The notes under the pieces were generated by a model. It did not search any database. It was not told the origin of the DNA and worked only from the letters and a program-made list of their open reading frames with translations. Position numbers and translations under genes: made by a program. This document shows, piece after piece, positions 9,276 through 18,557 of a DNA stretch of 64,000 bases (positions are counted from its first letter, which is position 1; each line of letters begins with the position of its first letter). The DNA lies in the NCBI GenBank assembly GCA_030448125.1, contig JAUJNO010000009.1, positions 91,878-155,877 on the forward strand. The letters are read 5' to 3'. Source of the DNA: Rubrobacteraceae bacterium (GTDB taxonomy: Bacteria; Actinomycetota; Rubrobacteria; Rubrobacterales; Rubrobacteraceae).

Positions 9276-9938
9276 CTACCTGCGTTCGAGGTAACGTTCG
9301 GAGGGGGCGGTGGACTCGGTGGAGGTGACGACGTAGCCGGCGGTGGTGAGGCTCTCGGCGACGCTCGTGGGGTCGGTGGTCTCGAGGCGGAGCACTATGG
9401 CGCGGTTGGCGGCCCTGCTCGCGGGCCCCAGAAAGATGCCGGCTATGTTGACGTGCCGCTCGCGGATAACGTCGGTGACACCCGCGAGGGTACCTGGCTC
9501 GTTGGGGACCTCGACCTCGATCCAGCTTCCCGCCCCATGCGCCCCGATGAGCTCCACGAGGGTACGTACGAGGTCCGAGGAGGTGATGATGCCGGCCAGC
9601 TCGCCCTCGGCGACGACGGGGAGGCAGTTGAACTTGTGCTCGTAGATCACACGCGCCGCGTGATCTATGGTATCCAGAGGATGGGCCGTGAAGACGTCGG
9701 GGGTCATCATGTCCCGTATGCTCACCCACCCTAAAGTGTTCTCCTGGTCGGTCGTGTCCCTCGGCGGGCTCAGGTCCCTCAAGTCCCGGTCGGAGACTAT
9801 GCCGATCAGGCGCCCACCCTCCACCACGGGCAGATGCCGGATGTTCCTCTCCCTGCACAGCCCCCAGGCCCGGGCCGCGCTCTCCTCCGGCCCGACCGTC
9901 ACCACGTCCCGCGTCATAGCATCCCGTACCCGCAGCAT
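9276..9938 (-). CDS. CBS-pair plus ACT domain protein (AcuB-like)
   Basis: MLRVRDAMTRDVVTVGPEESAARAWGLCRERNIRHLPVVEGGRLIGIVSDRDLRDL...DMMTPDVFTAHPLDTIDHAARVIYEHKFNCLPVV...EVEVPNEPGTLAGVTDVIRERHVNIAGIF. Confidence 0.9.
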   Translation of the reverse strand: MLRVRDAMTRDVVTVGPEESAARAWGLCRERNIRHLPVVEGGRLIGIVSDRDLRDLSPPRDTTDQENTLGWVSIRDMMTPDVFTAHPLDTIDHAARVIYEHKFNCLPVVAEGELAGIITSSDLVRTLVELIGAHGAGSWIEVEVPNEPGTLAGVTDVIRERHVNIAGIFLGPASRAANRAIVLRLETTDPTSVAESLTTAGYVVTSTESTAPSERYLERR

Positions 9939-10099
9939 CGCTCTTCCTCCCACGTAACGCCTACTTCCGGGGTCCACCGGGAGCTTACCAGCGGTCCGGG
10001 GCTCGCGCCAGCGGACACCAGCGGACGCCGGCGGCTGGCCTCGCCAGGCGGAAGTTGGTAAGCTCGGGCCCGGTAGGGAGAGCGGAAGGAGGCCCCACG

Positions 10100-11089
10100 A
10101 TGCGTGCCTGGCAGGTGCACGAACTCGGAGATCCCTGGGAAGTTCTACAGCTCGAGGAGGTGGAAGAACCGGAGCCAGGCCCGGGCGAAGTAATCGTCGA
10201 GGTCGAGGCGGCGGCCCTAAACTTCTTCGATGTCCTCCTCTGCCGCGGCGAGTACCAGGAGAGACCGGAGCCACCCTTCACGCCGGGCGGAGAGGCAGCG
10301 GGGACCGTAACGGCGGTCGGGGAGGGTGTGGACCTGGAGAAGGGCCTGCGCGTGATCGCCACGCCCTTCCCGAGCGGCGGCTACGCCGAGAAGGTCACCG
10401 TCCCGGCCCAGGGCGGCGTCTTCCCCATCCCCAGCGCCATGCCTCCCGAAGCCGCCGCGGCACTGCACGTCGCCTACCAGAGCGCATTCTTCGCCCTGCA
10501 CCGTCGCGCGAACCTCAAAGAGGACGAAACGGTCCTCGTACACGCGGGCGCCGGCGGCGTAGGCTCGGCTGCCATTCAGATCGCAAGAGCGGCCGGAGCG
10601 CGCGTGATCTCCACGGCCGGCGGTGCCGAGAAGGTCGAGATCTGCCGCGAGCTCGGGGCCGATATCGCCGTGGACTATGGGGAGGAGAACTTCGTGAACG
10701 TGGTCAAGGAGGCGACCGGGGGCCGCGGGGCGGACGTCGTCTTCGACCCCGTTGGCGGCGACATCTTCGACCTCTCGCGGAAGTGCGTCGCCTTCGAGGG
10801 GCGCATCGTCGTCGTGGGATTCGCGGGCGGCAGGATAGCCGACGCCCCCACCAACCACGCCCTCGTAAAGAACTACTCGGTCGTTGGCCTCCACTGGGGC
10901 CTCTACAACAAGAACATGCCCGAGCTCATCCCCGAGACCCACGACGCCCTCATTCGGCTCTACGAGGAAGGCAAGATCGAACCGCTCATCTTCGAGACGG
11001 TCCCCTTCGAAGAGGTGCCGCAGAAGCTAGAGCTCCTGGCAACCCGCAAGACCTACGGTAAGCTGGTTACAAAGCCTTCGGCTTCATAG
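10100..11089 (+). CDS. NADPH:quinone oxidoreductase family protein (MDR superfamily)
   Basis: MRAWQVHELGDPWEVLQLEEVEEPEPGPGEVIVEVEAAALNFFDVLLCRGEYQ...VLVHAGAGGVGSAAIQIARAAGARVI; ATG at 10100. Confidence 0.92.
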   Translation: MRAWQVHELGDPWEVLQLEEVEEPEPGPGEVIVEVEAAALNFFDVLLCRGEYQERPEPPFTPGGEAAGTVTAVGEGVDLEKGLRVIATPFPSGGYAEKVTVPAQGGVFPIPSAMPPEAAAALHVAYQSAFFALHRRANLKEDETVLVHAGAGGVGSAAIQIARAAGARVISTAGGAEKVEICRELGADIAVDYGEENFVNVVKEATGGRGADVVFDPVGGDIFDLSRKCVAFEGRIVVVGFAGGRIADAPTNHALVKNYSVVGLHWGLYNKNMPELIPETHDALIRLYEEGKIEPLIFETVPFEEVPQKLELLATRKTYGKLVTKPSAS

Positions 11090-11239
11090 CTCTCAGCCGT
11101 CAGTGATCAGCTTTCAGCCTGGCTTCGATGTCGCTCCTGGTCACTCTGGGCGTACCGGTGCCAGCGCGCGGTAAGCTGTCAAAGAAACCGCGACGCCAAC
11201 CCTGTCCTTACTGAAAACTAATAACTGACGACTAAAAAG

Positions 11240-11328
11240 CGGAATGCGGGGGAATCGAACCGCCACGGCCGTCTTACGGCCGCAAACCGGTTTTGAAGAC
11301 CGGCCGGGCCACCAGGCCCACGCATTCC
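11240..11328 (-). tRNA. selC: tRNA-Sec (anticodon TCA)
   Basis: GGAATGCG...CGCATTCC 8-bp acceptor stem, CCGGT-CTTCAAA-ACCGG anticodon arm (TCA), long variable arm CGGCCGTAAGACGGCCG, directly downstream of selB; T-tract follows. Confidence 0.95.
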
Positions 11329-11355
11329 AGGGTGCGTAAGATTCTAATACACCGC

Positions 11356-13203
11356 TCACCGGTAGCGGCGGGTGAGGACGCGAGCGTCGCCTACCCGTCG
11401 CGTTACGCCCACGCCGTCGGCGTACTCGAGCCAGGCCTGGGCGTACTTGCGGCTGGTGCCCAGGCGATCGCGGAAGCCGGCGAGCGAGATCTCACCTTCC
11501 TCCCGACACGCGGACTTTATCTCCTCCAGGACCGCCTCGGCCGCTTCGGAGGCGGCAAAGAGACCTCCGTCGAGCCTTACGGCCTCTCCGCGCTTGAGCA
11601 AGAGGCGCGCGGCGGGCGTCGCCTCCGCCGCGGGCGGTTCCGCCCCGGCGCGCCGCAAGGCTTCCAGTAGCCCTTCGGCCTCCTTCTCCAGCTCCGGGGG
11701 CACCTCCTCCGCGTCCGGCAGGCTTACCCCGGCCTCGGCGACCCGTACCTCCGGCTCGTCCCCTTCGGCCAGTTCCGCGAGCAGGGCGTCGGCTAGCCGG
11801 GCGTCGAGCCCCGTGGCGGTTCGGGCCTCAGCCACGGAGAGCTCCGGGCTCTCGGGCCTGTCCTCCGCCCTCTCCTTTAGCGTCCCGAGGAGCCGGGCGC
11901 GCGCCGCTTCCACCTCTCCGGCCAAAGCGTAGAGGCCACCGAGCATCGCGACCTCCGGGTTGCCCTCGGCTACACTAGCTATCTGCCGGGACGTCGCGGG
12001 CACGACGAGGGCCAGTGCTTCGGCGGTCATGCCCTTTCTGGGGGCGCGGGCGAGGGCGAGCAGCACGACGCGCGCCCAATCCCCACTCTCCAGGGCGTCG
12101 AGCCACCCCGGTTCGGGCCTGCGGCCGGTCGGGGCCGGGTCCAGGACGGCGCCGCCCCCGACGGTAACCTGCGGGCTCGAGGAGCGCAGCACGAACCGGT
12201 CGCCCGGCAGCACGACGAGAGCTTCTTGCAGCACGAGCCGGGCGAGCGCGCTCTCCCCCGGCGCCAGCTCCTCGCGGTCGAAGAGACGCACGCGGGCGTT
12301 CGTCGCCCGGGTGCCGTGATAGAGCCTGAGGCGGGTCCCGTGCTCGAGGGGGGGCGCGCTCTCGAGGAGTTGGAGGCGCGCGTCGAGGGCGCGCGTCACC
12401 GGGACGGGGCTGGAGAGCAGTACATCCCCCGGTTCCAGCTCGGCTGCCTCGATCCCGACGAGGTCCAGGGCCGTCCGGGCGCCCGCGCGGGCGACCTCGG
12501 CGGGGCGACCGTGGTTCTGGACGCCGCGCACCCGGGGACGGCGTCCGGCGGCGGTATAGAGCGTATCGCCAGGACGGATCTCACCGGACCACAACGTCCC
12601 CGTCGCCACGAGCCCTATCCCCTTCAACACGAACGCCCGGTCCACCGGCAGCCGTGCCAGAGTCCCCACGCGACCATTCTCCGATCCACCGGCCAGCTCG
12701 TCGAGCGCCTCGAGAAGCCCGTCCACGCCCGCGCCCGTCACGCCGCTCACCGGGACTATCGGGGCCTCGAAGCCCACTGATTCGAGCAGCTCGGCCGCGT
12801 CGAGCTCCGCCAGCTCGATCATCTCTCCGTCGACGGCGTCTATCTTGGTGAGCGCCACGACCCCGCGGCGGACGCCCAGGACGCGGAGCACGTCGAGGTG
12901 CTCCCTGGTCTGGGGCATCACCCCGTCGTCGGCGGCTACGACGAGCAGGAAGGCGTCGACGCCGGTTGCGCCCGCGACCATGTTTTTGACGAAGCGCTCG
13001 TGGCCCGGCACGTCCACGAGGCTCGCCCGCCGGCCGCCGGGCAGATCCAGCTCCGCGTAGCCCGGCACGATGGAGATGCCGCGCCGGTGCTCCTCCTCGA
13101 GACGGTCGGTATCCGTGCCGGTCATTCGCCGCACGAGCGTGGTCTTGCCGTGGTCCACGTGCCCGGCCGTCCCGATGGTGAACGCTATCGGCCGGTCATC
13201 CAT
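11356..13203 (-). CDS. selB: Selenocysteine-specific elongation factor SelB
   Basis: [42 protein letters not shown]...[15 protein letters not shown]...ALTKIDAV; C-terminal winged-helix-like region; next to selA and tRNA-Sec. Confidence 0.96.
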   Translation of the reverse strand: MDDRPIAFTIGTAGHVDHGKTTLVRRMTGTDTDRLEEEHRRGISIVPGYAELDLPGGRRASLVDVPGHERFVKNMVAGATGVDAFLLVVAADDGVMPQTREHLDVLRVLGVRRGVVALTKIDAVDGEMIELAELDAAELLESVGFEAPIVPVSGVTGAGVDGLLEALDELAGGSENGRVGTLARLPVDRAFVLKGIGLVATGTLWSGEIRPGDTLYTAAGRRPRVRGVQNHGRPAEVARAGARTALDLVGIEAAELEPGDVLLSSPVPVTRALDARLQLLESAPPLEHGTRLRLYHGTRATNARVRLFDREELAPGESALARLVLQEALVVLPGDRFVLRSSSPQVTVGGGAVLDPAPTGRRPEPGWLDALESGDWARVVLLALARAPRKGMTAEALALVVPATSRQIASVAEGNPEVAMLGGLYALAGEVEAARARLLGTLKERAEDRPESPELSVAEARTATGLDARLADALLAELAEGDEPEVRVAEAGVSLPDAEEVPPELEKEAEGLLEALRRAGAEPPAAEATPAARLLLKRGEAVRLDGGLFAASEAAEAVLEEIKSACREEGEISLAGFRDRLGTSRKYAQAWLEYADGVGVTRRVGDARVLTRRYR

Positions 13204-14590
13204 CGAGGTTCTCGACCGCCTCTAGTATCGTCTCCTCGTCCCCGTCGAGGAGCGTGCGTACGTCGAGCCAGATCCTCTCTTCGCCCACGCGGCCGATCAC
13301 CGGCGGGTCCGCCGAGCGCAACTTTTCGGCCACGGCGTCGGCGTCGCCCTCTTCGTCTTTCAGGCGCACGGCGTAGGACGGTATCTCGTAGAGAGGGAGC
13401 GTTCCTCCGCCGCTCCTGGCGACCGAAGGGGCGACGTCTATCGAGAGGTTAGGCGCGACCCGTGCAAGCTTCTCCGCCAGTTGGTCGGCCTTCTCTTTCA
13501 TCTCCTCCGCCGGGGCGTGGAGCATCCTCACGGTCGGGAGCTCTTCCCTTGCCGTTCCCTCAAGGTAAGCGGCCAGGGTAGCTTCGAGGGCGGCCAGGCA
13601 GAGCTTGTCGGCGCGCAGGGCGCGGGCAAGGGGATGGCGGCGCATCGCGGAGATCCAGCGGGATAAGCCGACGGCGATACCGGCCTGCGGCCCTCCAAGG
13701 AGCTTGTCTCCCGAGAAGATCGTGATCGCCGCCCCGCCCCGGACCGCCGCCTCCACTCTGGGCTCGTCACTTATCGGCAGCAAGGCCCCACTCCCCACGT
13801 CGGCCACGACCGGCAAGCCCAGGGTCGCAAGCTCCATGACCCCGACCGATTCGGTGAAGCCCCCTATCTCGAAGTTGCTCGGGTGAACCCACAGGATGGC
13901 GCGGGTGTTCTCGTTTATCGCCCTCTCGTAGTCGGAGAGGCGGGTGCGGTTCGTGGTGCCGACCTCCCGCAGGCGGGCGCCGGAGAGCTCCAGCACCTCC
14001 GGGATGCGGAAGCCGCCCCCGATCTCTATGAGCTGGCCGCGCGAGACGATCACCTCCGGCTCGCCGGACGCTTCAGCGATCTCTCCGGCGGATGTCCCAG
14101 CTACCACCGCCGAGAGGGCGAGCAGGGTGGCGCCGGCGCAGTTGTTCACCACTAAGGCATCCTCGGCGCCCGTAATCTCCTTGAGAAGCGGCACCGCGTG
14201 GTCGTAGCGCGAGCCCCGTTTGCCGGCGGTGAGATCGTACTCCAGGTTCGAGTAGGAGGTCGCCACCTCGACCACCGCCTCGACCGCCCGCCCGGAGAGC
14301 ACCGAGCGGCCTAGGTTGGTGTGCAGCACGACTCCCGTCGCGTTCACTACACGCCGGAGGCCCCGTCCCGCAAGAAGCTTCGCGGCTACGGCGAGCACGG
14401 TCTCCTCCGTGACCTCGGGCTCCCCTCCGGCCAGGATCTCCCGCCGCGCCCCCCCCAACGCCTCCCGCACGGCGGCGGTGGTCGCCTTCGTGCCGTGGTG
14501 CGAGACGAGTGCATCCGCGGCTGGCGCCCGCAGTACGGCGTCCACGGCCGGCAGGCCCCTCAAAAGCTCCCTCTTCTCCGTCTCTAGCAT
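13196..14590 (-). CDS. selA: L-seryl-tRNA(Sec) selenium transferase SelA
   Basis: VVNATGVVLHTNLGRS...YSNLEYDLTAGKRGSRYDH...VNNCAGATLLAL...FSGDKLLGGPQAGI. Confidence 0.97.
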   Translation of the reverse strand: MLETEKRELLRGLPAVDAVLRAPAADALVSHHGTKATTAAVREALGGARREILAGGEPEVTEETVLAVAAKLLAGRGLRRVVNATGVVLHTNLGRSVLSGRAVEAVVEVATSYSNLEYDLTAGKRGSRYDHAVPLLKEITGAEDALVVNNCAGATLLALSAVVAGTSAGEIAEASGEPEVIVSRGQLIEIGGGFRIPEVLELSGARLREVGTTNRTRLSDYERAINENTRAILWVHPSNFEIGGFTESVGVMELATLGLPVVADVGSGALLPISDEPRVEAAVRGGAAITIFSGDKLLGGPQAGIAVGLSRWISAMRRHPLARALRADKLCLAALEATLAAYLEGTAREELPTVRMLHAPAEEMKEKADQLAEKLARVAPNLSIDVAPSVARSGGGTLPLYEIPSYAVRLKDEEGDADAVAEKLRSADPPVIGRVGEERIWLDVRTLLDGDEETILEAVENLDG

Positions 14591-14693
14591 ATCCTATAAG
14601 TATAACTCGGGGGTATCGTACGAAGGCGGAGCGTCGAGCCCCTATGCTACACTGGCGCGGTCAGGTCATGTGTGCCGAGGGGAGTGCTTGCGA

Positions 14694-14987
14694 GTGGGCG
14701 AAGGTTCGACGAGGTTTCTTGCCGGGGCGGCCGTAGGAGCCACTACGGGCTTCGCCATCGGCTTCTTCGCCGCTACCCCCACCGCCCGTTTCGCCGGTAA
14801 ATCCACCTTGGGTGGTCTCGGCGACGCGGCCCGCTTCGTCGGCCAGACCGCCATCCGTGCCGTCGACGGCCTCGGCCTCGTCCTCGAATCCGGCTATACG
14901 TGGGTACGCGGCCGGGAGAAGTACCTCGAACAGGAGATAGAGGAGCTGCGCGAGCAGATCGCGCGCCTCGAGCAGCGCATCGACTAA
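14694..14987 (+). CDS. Small membrane-anchored protein with C-terminal coiled coil (YtxH-like)
   Basis: VGEGSTRFLAGAAVGATTGFAIGFFAATPTARFAG...REKYLEQEIEELREQIARLEQRID; GTG start. Confidence 0.55.
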   Translation: MGEGSTRFLAGAAVGATTGFAIGFFAATPTARFAGKSTLGGLGDAARFVGQTAIRAVDGLGLVLESGYTWVRGREKYLEQEIEELREQIARLEQRID

Positions 14988-15384
14988 CCTGCCGGCTTCG
15001 CATCTGCCCCAGAGCTACCGGCCTCCTGGATCTTCCTACGCAAGCCAGCCTCTTCGTTTCCAACTTCCGAGAGCTTCTACATAGCAAGTGGTAGCAAACA
15101 TCCCTGTCCTTTCGAAGAAACGTATCGCAAGACGCCTACAGCGTTGTGCAGTTCAACTGATCCTGTCCTGGTCAAGGCGGGGCAACTCGTTAAGCAGAGA
15201 GACCTTACGCAATAGGCTCTTTCCAAACCCCACTGGTGTTAGATGCTAGCTCAGTTGTTTCAATAAACGCTGTAGTTGCCGAAGAAGCGTGTTCTCAAAG
15301 ACTAATCCCCACAAACCTCGAAAAGCGGACTGCCGCTAAGAGGTCTTTTCGAGAACTCAAGAGCTTACTCGACTAGGCGGGAGG

Positions 15385-15955
15385 CTAGTCTGCTTTTGTT
15401 GGCGGCTTTTGCCCCTGCTCTAGCTCTTCTCCATTCATCGAGGGCTTCGGCCCTTGCCCGAGCTCTTTTCTAGCCAAGTTGATGAACTCGTTCCTGCGTT
15501 GGTCCAACTTCTCCTTAGCTTCCTCGAACCAACGCTTTGTGAGTACGTTTTCCCTTTCGTTTCGGTGAGCCCTCGCTTTGCCTCGCCTCGGAAGCCGCAT
15601 GAAGTAACTGCTCTGCGGCTTCCAAGACCCGGGGGTCTTCTGTCAATATTTCTATTTCCGAGTGTGTATCGGCGAGATCTCCGATCTCATATGGTTCGGG
15701 CACCTCCATATGCTTCGTTATTCTTGCCATGGTCGCGTAAGCTTTCTGCCGATCATCCCTAAGCTTCATCTTCCGCTCGTGGTCTAAGCGCCGGGCTTCC
15801 CTTTGGTCGTTGTGGTGGTTGGTGATCCACACCGCTCCGAGGCCCGCTACGAGAGTGCTGATGGCGGTGATTAGGGCCGCCCATGGAATCGTCGTCGCCA
15901 GCATCCCAATGTTCATATGCACGAGTCTTTGCCCCTCGGCTTGTCCTCCGAACAA
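15385..15955 (-). pseudogene. Small membrane protein, apparently split by a 1-nt frameshift into ORFs 15515-15955 and 15385-15600
   Basis: ORF1 has a TM helix (TTIPWAALITAISTLVAGLGAVWI) and ...LLHAASEARQSE; the other frame continues AHRNERENVLTKRWFEEAKEKLDQRRNEFINLARKELG, a coherent C-terminus. Confidence 0.5.
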
Positions 15956-15971
15956 CCTGCGCCAGAAGCTG

Positions 15972-16223
15972 TTACCCCGCTCGACCTCCAGCTTGCTTCA
16001 AGGCGGCGAGTCGTGCCGCCATAGCCGCTGCACAGACGAGAGCAGCGTCCCTGAGGCCCATAAGCTCTTCAAGTTTCGACTCTATAGAGTCTAGAGCTTC
16101 TTGAGCTTCGGGAAGTCTATGCTCAAGCTCTTCGAGGCTCATGGCGTCGATATCGTCAAGGTATGTGCCCGGATCGTCGGTGCTCAGATCCTTGAGGGGG
16201 CGTTCATTGGCTGACTCAGTCAC
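15972..16223 (-). CDS. Hypothetical protein
   Basis: VTESANERPLKDLSTDDPGTYLDDIDAMSLEELEHRLPEAQEALDSIESKLEELMGLRDAAL; charged and helical; GTG start chosen. Confidence 0.45.
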   Translation of the reverse strand: MTESANERPLKDLSTDDPGTYLDDIDAMSLEELEHRLPEAQEALDSIESKLEELMGLRDAALVCAAAMAARLAALKQAGGRAG

Positions 16224-16573
16224 GTTTGCTTCTCCTCTCCCTTCCCTACTCTCTACACTGTACGCTCGTCCTTGCCATCGGCTGCTGAACAGCCTCCTAA
16301 AGACCCCTAACCTCATGCGGCCCCTAGCTCATCGCGGCCCGAAGAAGAATCTATAGAGCCACGAGCGGCGTTATGCAGGCTCCTGATATTCTGGAGGTAT
16401 TAACCTCTAACCACCCGTGCCTTTCGTGGCCGTCTCAGGGCGTCGCACGCTTCTAGGGCGGCTTCTGTCTCCCTGACCTACTCCAGCAGTCCGTCTTGGT
16501 CCGCCTCGACGGCGTTGTGGGCACGCTCGGTTAATCACCTTTTCTACACTTGCTCAATACGGCCTGCCCTCAT

Positions 16574-16912
16574 CTAACCTCCGCCGAAGAAGCGCCTCAT
16601 CCAGCCCGGCAACCCGCCACCCTCGGTGGCGCGCTTGTAGTCGACAAGGTCGTCGGGGTGGACGGCGACGCCAGACTCGCCGAGGAGGGCTCGGGCGTCG
16701 TTCAGGCGGGAGTCGGGGATACCCTCGGCGAAGGTGGCTTCGACGAGGTAGTTGCCGTTCCACCGGATGCGGTAGACGCGCAGGCCGAGTAGCTCTTCTC
16801 CGGTAAAGCGCCGATCGAGCTCGGTCGCGTGGTTCTGGGCCTCGCCCTCGCGGGCGAACTCGTAGCCTAAGGAGGGTTTGGTCCGCCGCCCCGGTTCCGG
16901 CAAGTCCGGCAT
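16574..16912 (-). CDS. Hypothetical protein
   Basis: ORF packed against the downstream end of the 16914-18050 gene, ordinary composition (MPDLPEPGRRTKPSLGYEFAREGEAQNHATELDRRFTGEELLGLRVYRIRWNG). Confidence 0.55.
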   Translation of the reverse strand: MPDLPEPGRRTKPSLGYEFAREGEAQNHATELDRRFTGEELLGLRVYRIRWNGNYLVEATFAEGIPDSRLNDARALLGESGVAVHPDDLVDYKRATEGGGLPGWMRRFFGGG

Positions 16913-16913
16913 C

Positions 16914-18050
16914 TCAAGCGGCCTCCATCCGGTCTATCCAGAGGCCGGGGTCCCGGATCTCCTGGAGCGTGGGCATGTACTCGGGTCCCTCCCACACGCG
17001 GTTGAGGCCGTTCATGCCTACTCTCCTCGCGACGGCGTCGGCGAATCTCTCGCCTTGCCGGTACTGCTCGAGTTTCATGTCGAGGCCGGTTATGCGGAAG
17101 ATGGCGGTCTCTAAAGGAGGCCGGTGTAACCGGCTCCTCGCCATGCGCTCCTTGATGTGCTCGTAGCCGGGGACGATGCGCCTACCGACGTGGTGCATGA
17201 CGTAGTCTGAGTAACCCTCTATGACGCTCATGGTGGCCTGCATCTCGTCGAAGGCCTCGCGCTGGTTCTTCGTCATGACGAGCTCTACGGAGCGGCCACC
17301 GGTCCGGAGGTTCTCGGTGATGCGCCGCACGGTCTCGCGTGCCCCGAGCCGCTCGGCCAGTGGCTCCGTCAGGTTTTCGACGAGCCCGCTCAGGTGGTCG
17401 CGCAGCCAGGGATGGCCCTCGAACTGGAGGGCGTGGGTCGTCTCGTGCAGCACGATCCAGAGCCGTAGCCTATCCACCGGAACGCCGAGCCTGCCCGCCG
17501 CCGAAACGATGTTGCCGTCGAGGAAGAAGATCTCGCCGGGCTCCCCGGGCTTTCTCGGATTTGGCTTGCCGGCAACGAGGGGACCGGCGTCGTACTGGCC
17601 GAGGACGCGGGCGGAGAGGAAGCCGAGGAGCAGCCCTACCTGGGCCGTGAGCGTCGCCGCCCCGAAGACCCACGTCAGTTCGTTCGCGCCCGTTGATGCG
17701 CGCCGGAGGAGCGGCTCCAGGAGCACCCCGAAGCCCTCGATGTTGAAGTCGATCCACTCGGCCCGGTTCGCTACCCGAACCGGGCGTTCCGCGGAGGGCA
17801 ATCGTATGCCCGTGAACTCCGCGAGCGGCCCGAACGCCTCCCCGACCGCGGCCGAATAGCCGAAAGGTTTGACCGCGTTGGGTACGCTCTCCGTTCGCGT
17901 GGCGAGCGCCACGGCGATGGTCCGGGCCACGCCCCAGGAGATCACGGCCAGCCCCCCGGAGAGCTCTTCGAAACCGGATTCGCGCCAAGCCTCTTCACGC
18001 AAAAGAGTATATACGTTCGGCCGCCGATAGGGCCGTCCGGAGGCTCGCAA
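16914..18050 (-). CDS. Zinc-dependent metalloprotease-like protein (DUF2342 / F420-biosynthesis-associated family)
   Basis: LWIVLHETTHALQFEGHPWLRDHL (HExxH-like HETTH), VIEGYSDYVMHHVGRRIVPGY, long family-like architecture. Confidence 0.82.
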   Translation of the reverse strand: MRASGRPYRRPNVYTLLREEAWRESGFEELSGGLAVISWGVARTIAVALATRTESVPNAVKPFGYSAAVGEAFGPLAEFTGIRLPSAERPVRVANRAEWIDFNIEGFGVLLEPLLRRASTGANELTWVFGAATLTAQVGLLLGFLSARVLGQYDAGPLVAGKPNPRKPGEPGEIFFLDGNIVSAAGRLGVPVDRLRLWIVLHETTHALQFEGHPWLRDHLSGLVENLTEPLAERLGARETVRRITENLRTGGRSVELVMTKNQREAFDEMQATMSVIEGYSDYVMHHVGRRIVPGYEHIKERMARSRLHRPPLETAIFRITGLDMKLEQYRQGERFADAVARRVGMNGLNRVWEGPEYMPTLQEIRDPGLWIDRMEAA

Positions 18051-18094
18051 ACTCTCGCGTTGTAACCCGCCGGTCCCCGGGTTATATTTGGCTC

Positions 18095-18295
18095 ATGTTC
18101 GGTATCGGCGGGCAAGAGATAATCATCATCGGCCTGATCTTCCTGGTGGTCTTCGGCCCCAGCAAGCTCCCGCAGATGGCCCGTGATCTCGGCCGGTTCG
18201 TCAACGACGCGCGCCGCTCGATGGACGAGTTCAAGTCCGAGTTGGTCTCCAGCGAAGACGAAGACGAGGACCCGCGCCCGAAGCGCAAGCGGTAG
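18095..18295 (+). CDS. tatA: Twin-arginine translocase subunit TatA/TatE
   Basis: MFGIGGQEIIIIGLIFLVVFGPSKLPQMARDLGRFVNDARRSMDEFKSEL. Confidence 0.93.
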   Translation: MFGIGGQEIIIIGLIFLVVFGPSKLPQMARDLGRFVNDARRSMDEFKSELVSSEDEDEDPRPKRKR

Positions 18296-18557
18296 CATCG
18301 GCGTGCCCAACCAGCGTAACATCCCGCGCCTGAGTTCCTCATAACCCCGAGAAATCAAAACCGGGAAGCCCTGGCACGTTCTTTATCATACTTTCGGTCG
18401 GCGAAAATCCTCCTTTAGTAGGGTGCGGTGCCGATACCGCCGTGAGAGAGTGCATCCTGTCGATCTGTTCGAGAGAAGGAGCCGGTCTTTACGGACCTGC
18501 GCCTCGACACGAGACAGCTGTCTTGAACAAATACCGCGACCTCGAAGGTGTGAAGAT

